Origin: Euryarchaeota archaeon UBA171 | GTDB lineage: Archaea > Thermoplasmatota > Poseidoniia > Poseidoniales > Thalassarchaeaceae | Direction: 5' to 3' | Assembly (NCBI GenBank): GCA_002497295.1 | Contig: DANO01000005.1 | Span: forward strand, 1-18,416 | DNA length: 18,416 nucleotides | Shown: piece by piece, positions 15,202-18,416 of the stretch | Layout: each line of letters opens with the position of its first letter | Position numbering within the stretch: position 1 is the first letter of the stretch | Position numbers and translations under genes: made by a program | Notes under the pieces: model-generated | The model's database searches: none | Told to the model about the DNA's origin: nothing | What the model saw: the letters and a program-made list of their open reading frames with translations, nothing else

Positions 15202-18042
15202 TCACTTGAATACATCCTTTCCACGAGTTCTGATGTTTGGTTCGTATCCATGCTGTTTGGCATCGGCTAGAGCCATCTTCCCAATTTCGCCCCTCGCATA
15301 TACCACTGATCCTGTGCTCACAAATCGATTCCATAAGCGTTGGAAATCCTCAGCATCATCTTTCTTTGATGCAAAGATAGTGGGAACACGGTGCACCATC
15401 GCAACACTATCCTCCTTGCGTTCAAATATCCGCCCCAAGGCCCCTGGAAGAATCTTGGACAAAAGAGTGGGGCGAATCGTCTTGATCCATCTCGGTATTA
15501 GATACCGAGCATCGTCTAACGGGCCAAGCAGTTCTTCCATTGCCTTGGAGTAAACCCGTGATTCTTCTTCAGAGGCTCCATCCAGATGGATTCGAATCCA
15601 TCCTCCACCACGATCCCCTCCTGATGGTTTCAGAGTCTCAGAGAATATTCCGAGACCAATACCTGTACCAAGAACGCACATCCCCATCGCTTCAAGAATC
15701 GACTCATCATTCCATGCTTCTCCTCTGATTGCTCCCGGAGGGAAACCCCGGCCTAGCCCAACTCCTGATTTCAACTCGATAGACCTCATCGGAACTCCTT
15801 CGAATGGATTTCCAATCCCCCACGAATTACGAGACTCATTTCTTCTTGATGATCGAAGCAGCATATCCTCATTGAATAGTTGCATTCCGTCTCTTATCTC
15901 CGGATATACAACATGTTTCCGACCTGATTCATCAGTAGCAAACTCACGCTCTAGATCGGAAAATGCGGCATGAACATGTCCTACTCCCTTCTCAATCGTG
16001 CCATCGTCCCCGACACCGTACAATTGTGCATGCTTTCGTCGAAACCTCTCAAAATCATCGAAACCTCTCATATATTCTTCAGCGATACATACTATGTCCC
16101 AATTGTTTGCAACTTTATACGGCCACGTCTTATCGAGTCTGAATGAACGCCCTCTAAGCTGATTGATGCTCATGCTGGTAGTGACAGTGGTAAGGTCGAC
16201 AAGGACATTTATCCTACTTGCATCCCAGCCCTCGCCGAGTAACCCTCGAGTACCCACTAGACATCGAGTTAACCCTCTTTGAAACATCTCGGTTATCATC
16301 TCGATGTAATTTCGAGTGACCCAGTCCTTTCCTGATCCACTGATGCCGTGGTATCCGCTGTCCGCTCTGTCTTCAAGATGGATGGAGAGGCCGCGTTCCG
16401 AGACCCACTTCTTAGCCTCACTAAGAAAATTTTCTGCCAGATCATCATCCACCAATACCGTGCTTCCCGTTACTAATATGGGGTCTAGAGAATCTGTTCT
16501 GGTGTCTGAGAGGATAGATCTGAATGCAGCCACTGCACCTCCAGCCTCGTTGTCCTGGACCCCCTCCACTATGCTAGTTGCAGACGATTTCTCGAAATCT
16601 GTAATCACAACTGCACGAATCTTATCGAGACCTAGATTGTTAATTTCGCAATCCAGGATGTCTGATAACGCATCGGACTTTGAAGATGAATATGCTAAGA
16701 TTCGGGTTATTGGGGATGCACAAGCCCTTGATCCCGTTTCAGTAATCTGTACGCCCAATAACCTTAGCCGGGCAGTAATTTCTTCAGCCAAAGAATGATC
16801 ATCCACATTTTCAGATCTTATTAGCCCCCAACGCACATACCTGTCAAGACAGATTCCCATGGCTTCCAACAGCGTCAACCGATTATGGTGGACCACATGA
16901 TCCGGTATCCCTTCAAGCCCCAGGATATCCAAAAATTGAGGTGCAGCGTCAAAGAATATCGGATCAGCATTTCTGAATGCTGTCCTGGAGGATACTGGGC
17001 CAGTGGGAAGCATCCGTTTATCGAACACTTCTCGAATCCACATATCCATTGGAGGAATACGATCATTTCCACGTGTTTCCATAGCTTTCAGTATGATCTC
17101 TGATGCGCCCTTGTCAACTTGTTCTAGATAGTCAAGTTCATCGCCGTCTGGACGTACAAAGTAGCATAAATCCTGGTACGGTGAGAGATTGCCCTCCCTC
17201 ACCAGGGCTGGAACGGGAACCTCATAGTCGACCTCTCCAAAGAATTCTCTATATCGTGACCAATCTTTCTCATCCACATCTTCGGGGTCGGGAGGTGTTG
17301 CAGTTAATCCGATAACAATGGGATTCCCAAGAAGTTCCATTGCCGAATCTAGTATCCACCCCCAGTGGTGGAGTAGATGGTGGCACTCATCTAGAATGAC
17401 CATCCCCACACCAGTCTCAGACAATCTCGACAGCGTGTCCAATGATGAAGCATGTAATGCTCCCTCTACCTCTCCAGATTTTACTCGAATATCCCTCACC
17501 TTCTTCGTGTAAGTTGAAAATCTCTTTTTGTAGTATGCTGGGTTCCTAGCCCTGAGATCCTCAATCCACGTCTTTGCAGCGGAAGGGCCCGAGGCTTCTT
17601 CTTCCATAATCAATCGATCTATCCAGAGATCAACAGCCTCTATCTCCAGCTCAGAGTCCGCTTTCTTTGGAAGAGTTACGGATTGATAAGTCAGGCTTGT
17701 AAGTAGGCCCGGTTTCTTTGGATTTGTACTAATGAAACACTCCTTCCCATTTAGATCGAATAGTGCAGAATCCTTTGCCCTCGCGGCCCATTGTGCCTGT
17801 ATAGCCGAATTGGGCGATAACACTAGGGCGGGTTTTCGGATCATATCGCTCCACGAATACAATCCAAGAATTGTTTTTCCAGAACCAGGCGGGGCGACAA
17901 TATTGAATTTCTTAGACCCTAATCGAAGCCCTTCACCAATGGCTTTTGAAGCATCGATCTGAGAAGGTCGTAGTAAACCCGAGAAGCGAATACCCCCCAT
18001 GTCAAATAATGCTTCCACAAACATCCCTACCTGTGAGAGCAT
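15202..18042 (-). CDS. Large SF2 DEAD/DEAH-type helicase with unassigned C-terminus
   Basis: A 946-residue ATP-dependent nucleic-acid translocase or helicase. Motifs seen: LRPSQIDASKAI (Q-like, 24-35), APPGSGKT (motif I, 50-57), LVLSPNSAIQAQW (Ia), DECHH (motif II, 218-222), GLTATPP (III, near 245), LVGTRGLLGEGWD (V, near 595) and QLRGRSFRLD (VI, near 630). It resembles the ResIII/Ssl2-like (XPB, type I and III restriction subunit) branch. About 300 residues sit between motifs III and V, and roughly 300 after motif VI match nothing I recognise; no nuclease motif was found. Starts at 18042, 18024 or 18000 are all possible; 18024 has a weak TATA-like CATTGTAC 26 bases upstream. No methylase or specificity subunit is nearby, so repair, recombination or stand-alone defence are all open. 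Confidence 0.85.
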   Translation of the reverse strand: MLSQVGMFVEALFDMGGIRFSGLLRPSQIDASKAIGEGLRLGSKKFNIVAPPGSGKTILGLYSWSDMIRKPALVLSPNSAIQAQWAARAKDSALFDLNGKECFISTNPKKPGLLTSLTYQSVTLPKKADSELEIEAVDLWIDRLIMEEEASGPSAAKTWIEDLRARNPAYYKKRFSTYTKKVRDIRVKSGEVEGALHASSLDTLSRLSETGVGMVILDECHHLLHHWGWILDSAMELLGNPIVIGLTATPPDPEDVDEKDWSRYREFFGEVDYEVPVPALVREGNLSPYQDLCYFVRPDGDELDYLEQVDKGASEIILKAMETRGNDRIPPMDMWIREVFDKRMLPTGPVSSRTAFRNADPIFFDAAPQFLDILGLEGIPDHVVHHNRLTLLEAMGICLDRYVRWGLIRSENVDDHSLAEEITARLRLLGVQITETGSRACASPITRILAYSSSKSDALSDILDCEINNLGLDKIRAVVITDFEKSSATSIVEGVQDNEAGGAVAAFRSILSDTRTDSLDPILVTGSTVLVDDDLAENFLSEAKKWVSERGLSIHLEDRADSGYHGISGSGKDWVTRNYIEMITEMFQRGLTRCLVGTRGLLGEGWDASRINVLVDLTTVTTSMSINQLRGRSFRLDKTWPYKVANNWDIVCIAEEYMRGFDDFERFRRKHAQLYGVGDDGTIEKGVGHVHAAFSDLEREFATDESGRKHVVYPEIRDGMQLFNEDMLLRSSRRNESRNSWGIGNPFEGVPMRSIELKSGVGLGRGFPPGAIRGEAWNDESILEAMGMCVLGTGIGLGIFSETLKPSGGDRGGGWIRIHLDGASEEESRVYSKAMEELLGPLDDARYLIPRWIKTIRPTLLSKILPGALGRIFERKEDSVAMVHRVPTIFASKKDDAEDFQRLWNRFVSTGSVVYARGEIGKMALADAKQHGYEPNIRTRGKDVFK

Positions 18043-18091
18043 TTCAGTACAATGCCTGCATTTGTCTTCATGAGCGCCATGACGTAGATTG

Positions 18092-18099
18092 ATACAATA
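18092..18099 (+). promoter_or_regulatory. TATA-like box for msrA
   Basis: ATACAATA is centred about 23 bases before the msrA ATG at 18118, with no Shine-Dalgarno. This fits a leaderless or nearly leaderless transcript in the short divergent gap to the helicase gene. Confidence 0.4.
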
Positions 18100-18117
18100 G
18101 GCCTTCCTGATTCAAGC

Positions 18118-18416
18118 ATGGATGAGATAATACTCGGAGGCGGTTGTTTCTGGTGCATCGAAGGAGGCATGAAGGGGCTTAGGGGAATTTTGGAAGTCAA
18201 ATCCGGATATTCTGGGGGAGATGTTCCTAATCCCTCATACGAACAAATATGCGGAAAGAAAACAGGTCACGCCGAAGTAGTCAAAATCACATACAATCCC
18301 GATGTATTGAAACTTCAGGATATTATGGATGTATTCTTCACTCTTCATGATCCGACACAAATCGATAGACAGGGGAATGATGTCGGGCCCCAATACAGGA
18401 GCTGCATATTCTATGG
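18118..18416 (+). CDS. msrA: Peptide methionine sulfoxide reductase MsrA (partial, cut by window end)
   Basis: Reduces the S-epimer of methionine sulfoxide in proteins, repairing oxidative damage in the cytoplasm. The first 99 codons are present: GGGCFWCIEGG (catalytic Cys10 and the conserved Glu15), SGYSGG, GHAEVVKITYNP, and DVFFTLHDPTQ followed by GNDVGPQYRS. All are hallmark motifs of the family in the correct order. The reading frame runs off the window, so the resolving Cys region is not visible. It is divergent from the helicase gene, 75 bases away. The start is the only ATG directly before the first strand. Confidence 0.95.
   Translation, partial: MDEIILGGGCFWCIEGGMKGLRGILEVKSGYSGGDVPNPSYEQICGKKTGHAEVVKITYNPDVLKLQDIMDVFFTLHDPTQIDRQGNDVGPQYRSCIFY

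Noticed and set aside
15202..18416. A defence island or restriction-modification system around the helicase
   Set aside because: No methylase, specificity subunit, nuclease or toxin gene is seen beside it; neighbours are guaB and msrA.
1..18416. tRNA or rRNA genes, CRISPR arrays, insertion sequences
   Set aside because: No cloverleaf-like sequence, spaced direct repeats, transposase motifs or terminal inverted repeats were noticed on reading; a covariance-model scan was not possible here.

Overview
The window looks like a chromosomal segment from an uncultured, probably marine, Thermoplasmatota-type euryarchaeon such as Marine Group II or III (Poseidoniia-like). That placement is inference. 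It rests on four observations: an archaeal Taw1-type 4-demethylwyosine synthase; a beta-oxidation fusion in the archaeal order (dehydrogenase first, hydratase second); several start codons with a TATA-like element about 25 bases upstream, the spacing expected of leaderless archaeal transcripts; and dense gene packing with moderate GC. No rRNA, tRNA, CRISPR array or insertion sequence was seen.

Layout. 50-840: an HxlR-family regulator (minus) diverges from two tiny Shine-Dalgarno-led ORFs (plus) that may be one frameshifted small gene. 837-2894: a 3-hydroxyacyl-CoA dehydrogenase/enoyl-CoA hydratase fusion (minus), divergent from a four-helix, four-histidine membrane protein (2988-3473, plus). 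3502-5964: two GT-B family glycosyltransferases in tandem (minus). 6087-10904: an ABC export-type operon (plus) made of a LolD/MacB-like ATPase, a 1024-residue FtsX-type permease with a duplicated core, and a second ATPase carrying an AbrB-like hairpin and a zinc ribbon. 10918-13636: a minus-strand cluster with a membrane protein, two UPF0145/YbjQ proteins (one membrane-anchored) and Taw1. 13738-15195: IMP dehydrogenase (plus). 15202-18042: a large SF2 helicase (minus), convergent with IMP dehydrogenase. 18118-18416: the start of msrA (plus), cut by the window edge.

Functionally the window mixes housekeeping (guanine nucleotide synthesis, tRNA wyosine modification, methionine sulfoxide repair, fatty acid or crotonyl-CoA metabolism) with envelope functions (glycan assembly, MacB/Lol-like transport). 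No obvious defence island or single new multi-gene system is visible. The items most worth a second look are the decorated second ABC ATPase and its one-permease/two-ATPase operon, the small ORF pair beside the HxlR regulator, the helicase with a long unassigned C-terminus, and the four-histidine membrane protein.
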